From Phytohabitans sp036906915 (GTDB lineage Bacteria > Actinomycetota > Actinomycetes > Mycobacteriales > Micromonosporaceae): a stretch of DNA of 13,064 bases. How positions within the stretch are numbered: position 1 is the stretch's first letter; every line of letters begins with the position of its first letter. The stretch spans positions 1 through 13,064 of the forward strand of contig NZ_JBAKHX010000130.1 in NCBI RefSeq assembly GCF_036906915.1, given 5' to 3'. The notes under the pieces are model-generated. The model saw nothing but the letters and a program-made list of their open reading frames with translations. It searched no databases and was not told where the DNA came from. A program made the translations under genes and the position numbers. Positions 1 through 6,564 of this stretch are shown here, piece after piece.

Positions 1-1
1 C

Positions 2-67
2 GAGGGGCTCGTTGAGGGCATGACCGGCGTGCACCCGGACGCCCCCTTCGCTCTTTATCGACTTTGA
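2..67 (+). CDS. C-terminal tail of an unidentified gene (partial)
   Basis: A frame open from the window edge ends in TGA at 65-67 and encodes 21 residues ending PFALYRL. It may be the end of a gene running in from the left, because the stop is followed by an A/T-richer stretch and then an ordinary intergenic region. The fragment is too short to assign a family. An open frame this short can arise by chance in high-GC DNA. Confidence 0.35.
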   Translation, partial: EGLVEGMTGVHPDAPFALYRL

Positions 68-155
68 GAGCCTGGTAAATAACCGGTTCAGGGAGCGCGG
101 GCGGGTTGCGGGATGACCCGTCCGGCGGCCTGGGTGGCGGGCCAGGCGGCGGCAA

Positions 156-184
156 TTGACTTGTCCGCGCCGATAGCCTGGCAT
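156..184 (+). promoter_or_regulatory. candidate promoter for the HAD-like gene
   Basis: TTGACT at 156-161 is a good -35 hexamer. TGGCAT at 179-184 follows after 17 bp and is a weak -10. The pair lies about 40 bases upstream of the ATG at 225, which would leave a short leader. This is seen by eye only, and the -10 is poor. Confidence 0.3.
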
Positions 185-224
185 CGGGGATAACCACAGT
201 GTCCGAAGCGGACGGAGGGCGACG

Positions 225-812
225 ATGGCACGGCAGCGAGTCGGGCGGCGGCCGAGCCAGCCACGGGCGCCCTATCGGGGGCCGGGCTGGACGCGGCAGC
301 CGACGCTGGGCGTCGACATCGGCGGCGTGATCGTCACGCTGGCCGACCGGGACGAAGACACCTCCTTCTTCGGCGCCCGCCCCTTGGAGACGCCGGCGGT
401 AGCGGGCGTCTTCGAGGCCCTCGCCGCGCTGGCCCAGCAGCGGTTCGCCGGCCGGGTTCACCTGATATCCAAGGCCGGCCCGAAGGTGGCCGCCAACACC
501 CGCGACTGGCTGGCCCATCACGACTTCTTCGACCGCACCGGCATCCCCGCGGCCCACCTGCACTTCGTGCGGCAACGCCGGGACAAGGCCGCGGTGTGCC
601 AGCGCCTCGATGTCACTCACTTCGTCGACGACCGCCTCGACGTGCTGGCCTACCTGGACACCGTTGAGCACCGCTACCTGTTTCTCGGCGGGACCGAGGA
701 GCCGGTCACCGCACAGACCATCCCGCCCTGGGCGGCAGTGGTCCACACCTGGGCCGAGCTGGCGACCCTGCTGCCACCGTCCGGTCAGGCGAGGGGCGCA
801 TCGCTACCGTGA
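225..812 (+). CDS. HAD-like superfamily protein
   Basis: This 195-residue protein has a recognisable haloacid-dehalogenase (HAD) fold. Motif I is GVDIGGVIV around Asp31. Motif II is the Ser in LISKAG (Ser82). The motif III lysine is in RRDKAAV (Lys121). Motif IV is the Asp pair in FVDDRLDVL (135-136). HAD phosphatases normally carry DxD in motif I, with the second Asp acting as general acid. Here that position is Gly33 (DIG), so ordinary phosphomonoesterase activity is doubtful. The basic first 25 residues look like a disordered extension. The ATG is preceded by GGAGGG at a good distance, which supports this start. No partner gene is adjacent. Small single-domain proteins of this kind are usually annotated as hypothetical in actinobacteria, and the substrate cannot be inferred. 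Confidence 0.8.
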   Translation: MARQRVGRRPSQPRAPYRGPGWTRQPTLGVDIGGVIVTLADRDEDTSFFGARPLETPAVAGVFEALAALAQQRFAGRVHLISKAGPKVAANTRDWLAHHDFFDRTGIPAAHLHFVRQRRDKAAVCQRLDVTHFVDDRLDVLAYLDTVEHRYLFLGGTEEPVTAQTIPPWAAVVHTWAELATLLPPSGQARGASLP

Positions 813-880
813 TGATCCCCGATTGGGCGAGTATCGAACCGTCCTCGACCACCGCGGCCATAGCGGTACCCGATGGTTGA

Positions 881-899
881 CTCTCTCCCAAGGAGAGGG
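881..899. terminator. short hairpin downstream of the HAD-like gene
   Basis: CTCTCTCC and GGAGAGGG flank the loop CAA, giving a stem of about 8 bp with one G-T pair. No T-tract follows on either strand, so intrinsic termination is uncertain. It lies in the 124-base gap (813-936) between the HAD-like stop and the intron remnant, where I see no gene. That gap is the 3' exon side of the group II intron, so the hairpin may be part of the intron's original target locus. Confidence 0.3.
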
Positions 900-936
900 G
901 TCGAGGCTGTTGGAGGCGTAGGGTGACGGGGCAGGG

Positions 937-970
937 GTCGGGTGGCCCGGGGCTCGCACCCCGGGCTCCC
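937..970 (-). ncRNA. group II intron domain VI (branch-point hairpin)
   Basis: Directly 3' of domain V on the minus strand is a strong stem, CCCGGGG with CCCCGGG. Below it lies a GGG/CCC base and an unpaired A in CCACCC. That A is the likely branch-point adenosine, and the intron would end a few bases later near 937. The boundaries are inferred from pairing. Confidence 0.55.
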
Positions 971-973
971 ATA

Positions 974-1007
974 GAACGGAGCGTGACAGTCTCCCGTCAC
1001 TCCGCTC
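974..1007 (-). ncRNA. group II intron domain V
   Basis: On the minus strand this 34-nt hairpin has every hallmark of domain V. The lower 8-bp stem is GAGCGGAG with CTCCGTTC. A 2-nt bulge (CG) sits on the 3' side. The upper 6-bp stem is TGACGG with CTGTCA, closed by a GAGA (GNRA) tetraloop. The AGC triad near the base is the catalytic metal-binding element known for this domain. Its position just after the maturase stop is as expected. Confidence 0.85.
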
Positions 1008-1243
1008 CCGCCATCTTGATCATCAAGGGGTTTGTGACCCAGGCCCAGTGTGCGAAGAACCGTGGATGCCGTTGTACGGCTTGGTCCCAGGCTGTACGGG
1101 CCTTTCTTCGGGCACGGAGCCGTTTGTACTTCTTGCGGGTCCAGCGCACCAGGTAGGTGTTGATGCGCGCCAGAAGGATGGACAGGGCGGAGCGGTAGAA
1201 CGCCCCGTAGAAGTTCATCCATCCACGAACGACCGGGTTGACT
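997..1243 (-). pseudogene. ltrA: group II intron reverse transcriptase/maturase, C-terminal fragment
   Basis: From the boundary at 1243 to the stop at 997, the minus strand reads VNPVVRGWMNFYGAFYRSAL, then a basic block (RWTRKKYKRLRARRKA), then RFFAHWAWV. This is the maturase X domain and C-terminal tail of group II intron LtrA-type proteins, which bind intron RNA and help it fold and splice. The reverse transcriptase domain with its YADD box is absent. A longer open frame continues leftward in the coding direction up to 1383, but those residues come from the antisense strand of the adjacent IS. About 80 residues remain of a protein that is usually 400-600 residues long, so it is non-functional. 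Confidence 0.85.
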
Positions 1244-1254
1244 TGTCGGGCTCG
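1244..1254 (+). repeat. left terminal inverted repeat, IS copy 1
   Basis: TGTCGGGCTCG. It pairs with 2407-2417 with a single mismatch at the fourth base. Confidence 0.85.
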
Positions 1255-1326
1255 AATACTCGGTTCGCGGTTTGACGTGCGGTTCTGTGCGATGTCGACC
1301 TTGGCGTGTACGCGACGATCCGGGTC

Positions 1327-2748
1327 ATGAGCGTGTCGCTCGTGTACCTGCTGCTGCGGCAGGTCCTGCAGATGTTGACCCAACTCGCCCGCGACGATGG
1401 CGCCAAGGACGTCGAGCTGCTTGTGCTGCGACGTCAGGTCGCGGTGCTCCGCCGGCAGGTGACCCGTCCGGATCTGCGGCCCGAAGATCGGGTGGTGTTG
1501 GCGGCGTTGTCACGGCTGCTGCCCCGCACACGCTGGTCGGCGTTCTTCGTCACCCCGGCCACCTTGCTGCGCTGGCATCGGCAGCTCATCGCCCGGCATT
1601 GGACGTTCCCGCACGCCCGAGCCGGCCGGCCACCCGTGGACAAGGAGATCCGGGATCTGGTGCTGCGTCTGGCAACCGAGAACCCAATTTGGGGACACCG
1701 CCGAGTGCACGGCGAACTCGTGGGTCTGGGCTACCGGGTCGCGGCCAGCACCGTTTGGAAGATCCTTCACGAAGCGGGCGTCGACCCGGCACCGCGCCGC
1801 AGCGGGCCGACGTGGAAGCAGTTCCTGACCGCCCAAGCGCACACCATCATCGCCTGCGACTTCTTCACCGTGGACACGGTGCTGCTGCAACGCATCTACG
1901 TGCTGTTCTTCCTCGAACTCGCCACCCGTCGCGTACACATCGCTGGCGTGACCGCGCATCCGACCGGCGCCTGGGTGACCCAGCAAGCCCCCAACCTGCT
2001 GATGGACCTCGACGGTCGACTCGCCGGTCTGCGGTTCCTGCTGCGCGACCGGGACGCCAAGTTCACCACGATGTTCGACGCCGTGTTCACCGCCGCGGGA
2101 ATTGAGGTCTTACGTAGTCCACCGCAGGCACCTCGCGCGAACGCATACGCCGAACGCTGGGTCGGTACAGTCCGCCGCGAGTGCACCGACCGGCTCCTCA
2201 TCGTCAACCAACAGCAGCTGACCCAGGTGCTGACCGAGTACGCCCGGCACTACAACTATCACAGGCCGCACCGCGCCTTGCAGCAACAGCCACCGCAACC
2301 ACGGCCGCGCGTCGTCGACCTCGACACGGCGCAGGTCCGGCGACGACCGATCCTCGGCGGACTGATCAACGAGTACGCGCAGGCAGCGCAACCGAACCCC
2401 AATTCCCGAGCCCCACAGGTTGTGCCGGGTTCTCGGGATCGCCCAGTCCTCGTTCTACCACTGGAAGGCCACCGCGCCGGCAAGAGCGGCCCGCGCCGCT
2501 GCCGACGCCCGGTTGGCGGTGCGGATCCGGGCCGTGCACACCGATTCCGACGGCACGTACGGTGTCCCGAGGATCACCGCGGAACTCCGCGACCCCGACT
2601 GCCGCCACGGCGGACAGCCGGTCAACCACAAGCGCGTCGCCCGTGTCATGCGCGGCGTCGGCCTGGCCGGTCTGCGGCTACGCCGCCGGCGACGCACGAC
2701 GATCCCGGACCCGAACGCGGCGAAGGCACCGGACCTCATCGGCCGTGA
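1327..2748 (+). CDS. IS481/IS3-like integrase-core transposase, copy 1, with read-through tail
   Basis: This is a DDE transposase with a retroviral-integrase (rve) core. The N-terminal ~150 residues form the DNA-binding part (conserved LVLRRQVAVLRRQV and LLRWHRQLIARHWTFP). The catalytic residues are Asp178 (IACDFFTVD), Asp241 (LRDRDAKF) and Glu276 (NAYAERW), about 34 residues after Asp241. The ATG at 1327 gives the same N-terminal spacing as the related transposase at 3043-4122. A GTG at 1306 would add seven residues. Homology to that relative ends at LGGLINEYAQAA, near residue 354. The element ends in codon 364 with no stop, so the last ~110 residues come from an out-of-frame reading of the neighbouring IS3 orfB remnant and have no meaning. 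The core looks intact. Confidence 0.85.
   Translation: MSVSLVYLLLRQVLQMLTQLARDDGAKDVELLVLRRQVAVLRRQVTRPDLRPEDRVVLAALSRLLPRTRWSAFFVTPATLLRWHRQLIARHWTFPHARAGRPPVDKEIRDLVLRLATENPIWGHRRVHGELVGLGYRVAASTVWKILHEAGVDPAPRRSGPTWKQFLTAQAHTIIACDFFTVDTVLLQRIYVLFFLELATRRVHIAGVTAHPTGAWVTQQAPNLLMDLDGRLAGLRFLLRDRDAKFTTMFDAVFTAAGIEVLRSPPQAPRANAYAERWVGTVRRECTDRLLIVNQQQLTQVLTEYARHYNYHRPHRALQQQPPQPRPRVVDLDTAQVRRRPILGGLINEYAQAAQPNPNSRAPQVVPGSRDRPVLVLPLEGHRAGKSGPRRCRRPVGGADPGRAHRFRRHVRCPEDHRGTPRPRLPPRRTAGQPQARRPCHARRRPGRSAATPPATHDDPGPERGEGTGPHRP
2407..2417 (-). repeat. right terminal inverted repeat, IS copy 1
   Basis: The plus strand reads CGAGCCCCACA, whose reverse complement is TGTGGGGCTCG. The transposase reading frame runs straight through this repeat. 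Confidence 0.85.
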
Positions 2749-2912
2749 CTTCACCGCCCCGACACCGAACGAGCGCTACGTCGGCGACATCACCTACCTG
2801 CCCGTCGGTGACCGCGGATTCCTCTACCTGGCAACGGTGATCGACCTGCACTCCCGTCGCCTGGCCGGGTGGGCGATCGCCGACCACATGCGCACCGAAC
2901 TCGTCCTGGACG
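2418..2912 (+). pseudogene. IS3-family transposase OrfB, truncated at both ends
   Basis: This fragment of about 165 codons begins CRVLGIAQSSFYHWKA, the usual start region of IS3 OrfB. It continues through the HTH_21-like segment (GTYGVPRITAEL) into the integrase core. The first two catalytic aspartates are seen in YVGDITYL and VIDLHSRRL, and then the frame breaks at TELVLD. The third catalytic residue (Glu) and the C-terminus are missing. The left side is cut by IS copy 1 and the right side by the minus-strand IS starting at 2913. The open frame continues from 2913 to a TGA at 2951-2953 through IS sequence. No OrfA and no IS3 ends are present, so it is a dead remnant. Confidence 0.85.
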
Positions 2913-2924
2913 TGTGGGGTGCCA
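2913..2924 (+). repeat. terminal inverted repeat of the second IS (left)
   Basis: TGTGGGGTGCCA, matching the reverse complement of 4176-4187 at 11 of 12 positions. Confidence 0.65.
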
Positions 2925-3042
2925 GCTCGCGGTTCCGCGGCTCTCGGCGTTGAGACCGACCGCTGCTGGATCAGCCGGGCTGCCCGTCAGGGTGGTAGGG
3001 GCACGAGGTCTACAACGATCTCAGCGGAAATGCCGGCAAACC

Positions 3043-4122
3043 TCAAGCGGCGCGGCGGTATTCGTGGATCAGCCCACCCAAGACCTCGACCCGTTGCACC
3101 GACGACTCGACGGCGCCCGGCTCGACCAGCGTCAACCCGGGAGCCGGGCACGGCGGCCGCAGATCCAGGCTACGGTGAGGTCGTACCGTGTTGTAGTGCC
3201 GCAGGTACTCGGTCAGCACCCGGCGCAGCTGGCGCTCGTTCCAGACCAACGTCCAATCCAGACACTCAGACCGGACCGTGCGCACCCAACGTTCCGCGTA
3301 GGCGTTCACGCGAGCAGTCCGCGGCGGAATCCTCACCACGTCGATGCCCGCCGCACCGAACACCGCGTCAAAGGCGGCGGTGAACTTCGCGTCTCGATCC
3401 CAGATCAGAAACCGGAACCGGTGCCCCAACTCCTCCCGGTCCATCAACAGATTCCGGACCTGCTGCGCCACCCACGCTCCGGTCGGGTGGGCGGTGATCC
3501 CAACCAGGTGTACCCACCGTCGCTGCACCTCGACCACGAACAGCACGTACAGCCGAGTCAGGCCGACCGTCTCCACCGTGAAGAAGTCCGTCGCCAGCAG
3601 CCCACGGGCCTGGGTTCGCAGAAACTGGGTCCAGGTCGGCCCGCCCCGCCGGGGTGCCGGCCCGATCCGTTGGCGTCGCAGAATGCGACGCACAGAGGTG
3701 GCCGAGACACGCACGCCGAGGTTGCGGCACTCCCCCACGATCCTCAGGTAGCCCCACCGAGGGTTCTCCCGCGCCAGCCGGACCACCAGCGCGACGATCT
3801 CCTCGTCCAGACCGCGCGGGTCACGACCAGCGCGCGGGTAGGTCCACCGGCGGGCAATCAGCTCCCGGTGCCAGCGCAACAACCTCGAGGGCGTAACCAA
3901 GAATGCCGCCCACCGCCGCTCGCGCGGCAACAACCTCGCCAACGCGGCCAGCACCATCCGATCGACCGGGGTGTACCTCGCACGCGGCACCTGGCGACGC
4001 AGCACCGCCAACTGGTGACGCAGCACCGCGATCTCCACCGCATCCGCGTCCGGCGTCGGAGCACACCCCAGCACACCCAGAACCCGCCGAACGATCATCA
4101 ACGCTAACGTGCGAGCGACCAC
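3043..4122 (-). CDS. integrase-core transposase of the second IS
   Basis: This 359-residue DDE transposase belongs to the same family as the 1327 and 6565 genes, with many shared motifs (VLRHQLAVLRRQV, LLRWHRELIARRWTYP, AHPTGAWVAQQ). The catalytic set is Asp179 (ATDFFTVE), Asp242 (IWDRDAKF) and Glu277 (NAYAERW). It starts at a GTG (4122) with no strong ribosome binding site and ends with its own stop after LGGLIHEYRRAA. This shows where the family normally stops, unlike its two relatives here, which read through. About 130 bp of non-coding element DNA lies between its stop and the left inverted repeat. No frameshift or missing motif is visible, so it may be active. Confidence 0.9.
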   Translation of the reverse strand: MVARTLALMIVRRVLGVLGCAPTPDADAVEIAVLRHQLAVLRRQVPRARYTPVDRMVLAALARLLPRERRWAAFLVTPSRLLRWHRELIARRWTYPRAGRDPRGLDEEIVALVVRLARENPRWGYLRIVGECRNLGVRVSATSVRRILRRQRIGPAPRRGGPTWTQFLRTQARGLLATDFFTVETVGLTRLYVLFVVEVQRRWVHLVGITAHPTGAWVAQQVRNLLMDREELGHRFRFLIWDRDAKFTAAFDAVFGAAGIDVVRIPPRTARVNAYAERWVRTVRSECLDWTLVWNERQLRRVLTEYLRHYNTVRPHRSLDLRPPCPAPGLTLVEPGAVESSVQRVEVLGGLIHEYRRAA

Positions 4123-4175
4123 ACCAACGAGCCTGCCCGATCGAATCTCTGCAGCCCAGAGCCATCACCCTGAAG

Positions 4176-4187
4176 TGGCATCCCACA
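4176..4187 (-). repeat. terminal inverted repeat of the second IS (right)
   Basis: The plus strand reads TGGCATCCCACA. Its reverse complement TGTGGGATGCCA mirrors the left end at 2913. Confidence 0.65.
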
Positions 4188-5361
4188 CGCTGCCCTCCTG
4201 GCCGCGGTGGCTGACCCGAACCGCGGGTTCGATGCGATCGTGGTCGGCGAGTACGAACGCGCCTTCTACGGCGACCAACTGTTGCAGATGGCGCCGCTGT
4301 TCGAACGCCACGGCGTCCAGCTGTGGCTGCCCGAGGTGGACGGCCCGGTGGACGTCGGGAACCCGACGCATGTGGCGTTGATGATGCTGCTCGGCGTCCA
4401 GTCCAAACGCGAGGTCCTACGCTCCCGCTTCCGCGTCATCGCGGCGATGCGAGCCCAAGCCCGCGAGCAGGGCCGGCACCTGGGCGGCCGGCCACCCTAC
4501 GGATACCGCCTCGTCGACGCCGGCCCGCACCCGAACACCGTCCACGCCGGATGGGGACGACGTCTGCACCGTCTCGAACTAGATCCAGCGACCGCGCCGC
4601 ACGTGCGGTGGATGTTCGCCCAACGCCTCGCCGGGCACAGCTTCGCCGGCATCGCCCGCGACCTCAACGACCGCGGCATCCCCTGCCCGTCCGGCGCCGA
4701 CCCCCGCCGCACCCGCCACCGCAGCGGGGAGGCGTGGACGTTGCAGACCGTCGCGGCCATCCTGGGCAACCCCCGCTACACCGGCCGGCAGATCTGGAAC
4801 CGGCAACGCACCGACCGGAACACCACCCACCGCGACGACCCGTTCCACCTGCCCGGCCTGGACGAGCCACGACGGTGGAACCCGGCCCACGACTGGGCCA
4901 TCTCCAACGAGGCCGCCCACGTCGGTCTGGTCAGCGAACACGACTTCGTCACCGCACAGACCATCCGCGCGGCCCGCCCCGCGCAGGACGGCACCACCCG
5001 CACCTATCTGCTCACCGGTCTACTGCGCTGCGGCATATGCCAGCGGCGCATGGACGCCCACTGGGTGCACGACTGGCCTGGCTATCGCTGCCGCCACGGC
5101 CACAGCAGTTCCCGAAGCGCGGACGCCGCCCGCCCCAGAAACCTCTACATCCGCGAAGACCACGCCCTCGCCCGGCTCACCCAAATGCATGCCGACCTCG
5201 GCCGTTGCGCTCCCGAAGACCTCGCCGACCAGCTCCGCGCATATCAGCTGGTCATCACGACCGACGGCATCGCCTGGAACGTCGAACCCGCCAAGAACCA
5301 ACAAACCCCGAACACGAAAGTAGCCCACCCGCAGCAGACGCGGATGAGCTTCGTGGGGTAG
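4188..5361 (+). pseudogene. large serine recombinase, N-terminally truncated
   Basis: The coding frame is open from the IS boundary at 4188 (AALLAAVADPNRGFDAIVVG) to the TAG at 5359-5361. It holds the end of the resolvase domain (VVGEYERAFYGDQ, helix-E region), then the Recombinase domain (GGRPPYGYRLVDAG through IARDLNDRGIPCPSG and ILGNPRYTGRQIWNRQRTD). A zinc-ribbon segment follows (LRCGICQRRM with YRCRHGH), then a short C-terminal part. The first ~60 residues, including the catalytic serine that normally sits near residue 10, are absent because the minus-strand IS replaces them. A GTG at 4207 could start translation, but the product would lack the nucleophile. Intact members act as integrases of phages, integrative elements or transposons by site-specific recombination at att sites. 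Confidence 0.85.
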
Positions 5362-5364
5362 TTA

Positions 5365-5374
5365 CGTGTCCGAG
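5365..5374 (+). repeat. decamer shared by both recombinase 3' ends (copy 1)
   Basis: CGTGTCCGAG begins four bases after the stop of the 4188-5361 recombinase. The same decamer occurs at 8068-8077 near the end of the other recombinase fragment. Serine and tyrosine integrase genes often lie beside their att site, so this could be an att remnant, or simply a shared 3' coding end. The match is too short to decide. Confidence 0.3.
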
Positions 5375-5510
5375 ATTCGAACACATGTCCACAGCACACC
5401 TGGTGGGAGCAGGTGTTCATGCGCCTGAGGGTAGCCAGCGAAGCGTGCGTGGGCAACGCGTCACGCCGGCTAGTACGGGTTCGGCTCGTCCTCGGGTTAC
5501 TCTTCGTGGG

Positions 5511-5900
5511 GTGGAGCAGTCGACGCCGTACAAGCCCATGACACTTGCGCGCCTGGGCGCGATGCTGGCTGGTTCTGACGACTCCCGGCGGTGGCGGCTC
5601 GTAGCGGAGTTCCTGGAGGAGTACCAGTGGGAGCCCGCAGCGGAACGCGGCTCCCTGCTCGACCAGGAGCCGGCACGGACGGGCGACGAGCAGTGGGACG
5701 TGTTTCTCGCCGCGCTGGCGGAGCACCTAGCAGCGAAGGACGGGCATGCCGCGCCGAGATGGGCTGAGACGCGGGCGCTGCGGCGATTCTGGTTCCCGTT
5801 CAATACCCGGGCAGCGCGGGTCGACGCGGTGGTGAACGCTCCGGCGGCCTTCCGTCGGCGGGGTGTCTATGTGGCCGCGCAGGAGCTGAACGTGGCATGA
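5511..5900 (+). CDS. putative antitoxin/partner of a nucleotidyltransferase
   Basis: This is a 129-residue, soluble, acidic-to-neutral protein with no membrane segment. The N-terminal half (MTLARLGAMLAG, WRLVAEFLEEY) looks helical. The C-terminal half carries FWFPFNTRAARVDAVVNAPA followed by FRRRGVYVAAQEL. I recognise this tail as a recurrent feature of small proteins encoded just upstream of DUF6036-type nucleotidyltransferases, from memory and without a search. The start is either GTG 5511, which keeps a plausible peptide, or ATG 5538. Neither has a strong ribosome binding site. Its TGA overlaps the ATG of the next gene (ATGA at 5897-5900), so the two are translationally coupled. By analogy with AbiEi/AbiEii and MenA/MenT pairs it would be the antitoxin, but no DNA-binding motif is obvious. 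Confidence 0.7.
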   Translation: MEQSTPYKPMTLARLGAMLAGSDDSRRWRLVAEFLEEYQWEPAAERGSLLDQEPARTGDEQWDVFLAALAEHLAAKDGHAAPRWAETRALRRFWFPFNTRAARVDAVVNAPAAFRRRGVYVAAQELNVA

Positions 5901-6427
5901 GCATCGATGATCCATTACTCGACCGCCACGCCATCGAGGAGGCGTTCCGTCGGCTTGGGGACCGGCTGGCCCGGCGTGGTGTGGTGGCGGACCTCTATAT
6001 CTTCGGCGGCGCGGCGATGGCGCTCGCCTACGATGCGCGTCGGGCTACCCGTGACATCGACGCGGTGTTCCAGCCCCACGGCGTGGTCGTGGAGGAGGCC
6101 AGGGCGGTGGCCGCCGAAATGGGGTTGCCTGAGTGGTGGCTCAACGAGCAGGCCAGCGCCTATGTTGCGCGAGGTGAGGACGCCAACGCACCGCGGGTCT
6201 TCGATCATCCGGGCCTGCGGGTCTCGGCGGCGTCGCCAGAACATCTGCTGGCGATGAAGGTCCTCGCCGCGCGGCGCCGCGACGCGGAGGACATCCGATT
6301 CCTTGTCAAGCACCTCCAGTTCGACCGAGCAGAGGACGTCCTCGCGTTGTGCGCGGAGATTTTTCCCGAGGAGCGGGTTCCGGACCGGGCGCGGTTGGTG
6401 CTGGAAGACGTGTTCGAGGATCTTTGA
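5897..6427 (+). CDS. DUF6036/AbiEii-like nucleotidyltransferase, putative toxin
   Basis: This 176-residue protein belongs to the nucleotidyltransferase superfamily. The signature is YIFGGAAMALAYDARRATRD followed by IDAVF, with GG at 37-38 and the metal-binding pair Asp53 and Asp55. A second conserved block, PEHLLAMKVLAARR with DAEDIRFLVKHL (about 114-140), is typical of DUF6036 and AbiEii relatives. Related enzymes such as AbiEii and mycobacterial MenT toxins transfer nucleotides, in MenT cases to tRNA acceptor ends. That activity is inferred here, not shown. The gene overlaps its upstream partner by four bases, the classic order of antitoxin then toxin. It ends 54 bp before IS copy 2. Length and motifs look complete. 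A housekeeping or antibiotic-modifying role cannot be excluded. Confidence 0.8.
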   Translation: MSIDDPLLDRHAIEEAFRRLGDRLARRGVVADLYIFGGAAMALAYDARRATRDIDAVFQPHGVVVEEARAVAAEMGLPEWWLNEQASAYVARGEDANAPRVFDHPGLRVSAASPEHLLAMKVLAARRRDAEDIRFLVKHLQFDRAEDVLALCAEIFPEERVPDRARLVLEDVFEDL

Positions 6428-6481
6428 CCCATCGAGGTGTCAGGCTCCCGCTGGTTCGTTCTCAAGGTCGGCTTCCGGGCC

Positions 6482-6492
6482 TGTCGGGCTCG
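6482..6492 (+). repeat. left terminal inverted repeat, IS copy 2
   Basis: TGTCGGGCTCG, identical to the left end of copy 1. Confidence 0.85.
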
Positions 6493-6564
6493 AATACTCG
6501 GTTCGCGGTTTGACGTGCGGTTCTGTGCGATGTCGACCTTGGCGTGTACGCGACGATCCGGGTC

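Larger units (their letters stand above)
937..1243 (-). mobile_element. group II intron, 3' remnant
   Basis: Read on the minus strand, this segment holds the end of an intron-encoded maturase (to 997), then domain V (974-1007), then domain VI. It ends near CCCGAC at 942-937, which fits the AY dinucleotide typical of group II intron 3' ends. The 5' part (domains I-IV and the reverse transcriptase domain) is missing, because the insertion sequence starting at 1244 replaces it. The exact 3' splice junction is inferred from the fold and not proven. The remnant cannot splice or move by itself. Confidence 0.8.
1244..2417 (+). mobile_element. insertion sequence copy 1 (1174 bp, integrase-core type)
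   Basis: This segment is repeated at 6482-7655 with no difference that I can find. The repeat begins and ends at the same bases in both places. The ends are imperfect inverted repeats, TGTCGGGCTCG on the left and TGTGGGGCTCG as the reverse complement of the right end, matching at 10 of 11 positions. One transposase gene fills the element. The left flank (group II intron) and the right flank (IS3 orfB fragment) are unrelated to each other. The bases next to the ends (GACT and GGTT) do not form a target duplication, so this copy has taken part in a rearrangement after or during insertion. Confidence 0.9.
2913..4187 (-). mobile_element. second insertion sequence, related to but distinct from the 1174-bp IS
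   Basis: The ends TGTGGGGTGCCA (left) and TGTGGGATGCCA (reverse complement of the right end) match at 11 of 12 positions. They share the TGTNGGG start with the other IS. One minus-strand transposase gene lies inside, 65 bp from the right end, much as the other IS has 62 bp before its first possible start. The element is about 1275 bp. The flanking bases CG|IS|CG could be a 2-bp target duplication. However, the outer sequences are an IS3 orfB on the left and a serine recombinase on the right, so the dinucleotide match may be chance. The ends are inferred from the repeats, since only one copy is in the window. Confidence 0.7.

Noticed and set aside
1244..1383. Minus-strand continuation of the maturase frame into the IS
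   Set aside because: The same residues appear antisense to the second IS copy at 6482-6621, so they are IS sequence read backwards, not maturase.
2869..4107. Plus-strand open frame of about 412 codons antisense to the second IS transposase
   Set aside because: It is the high-GC antisense shadow of a clear DDE transposase and has low-complexity Arg/Pro/Gln composition with no family features.
2911..4189. CG on both sides of the second IS as proof of simple insertion with target duplication
   Set aside because: The two flanks are an IS3 transposase and a serine recombinase, which are not halves of one gene, and a 2-base match is expected by chance often.
5370..5384. GATTCGAAC, resembling a tRNA T-loop on the minus strand
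   Set aside because: The flanking bases do not form a T-stem and no acceptor or anticodon arm can be drawn.
4323..5510. Long plus-strand frame upstream of the nucleotidyltransferase partner, suggesting a 525-residue protein
   Set aside because: The part before 5511 overlaps the serine recombinase in another frame and is Arg/Pro-rich noise. Only the 5511-5900 portion reads as a real protein.
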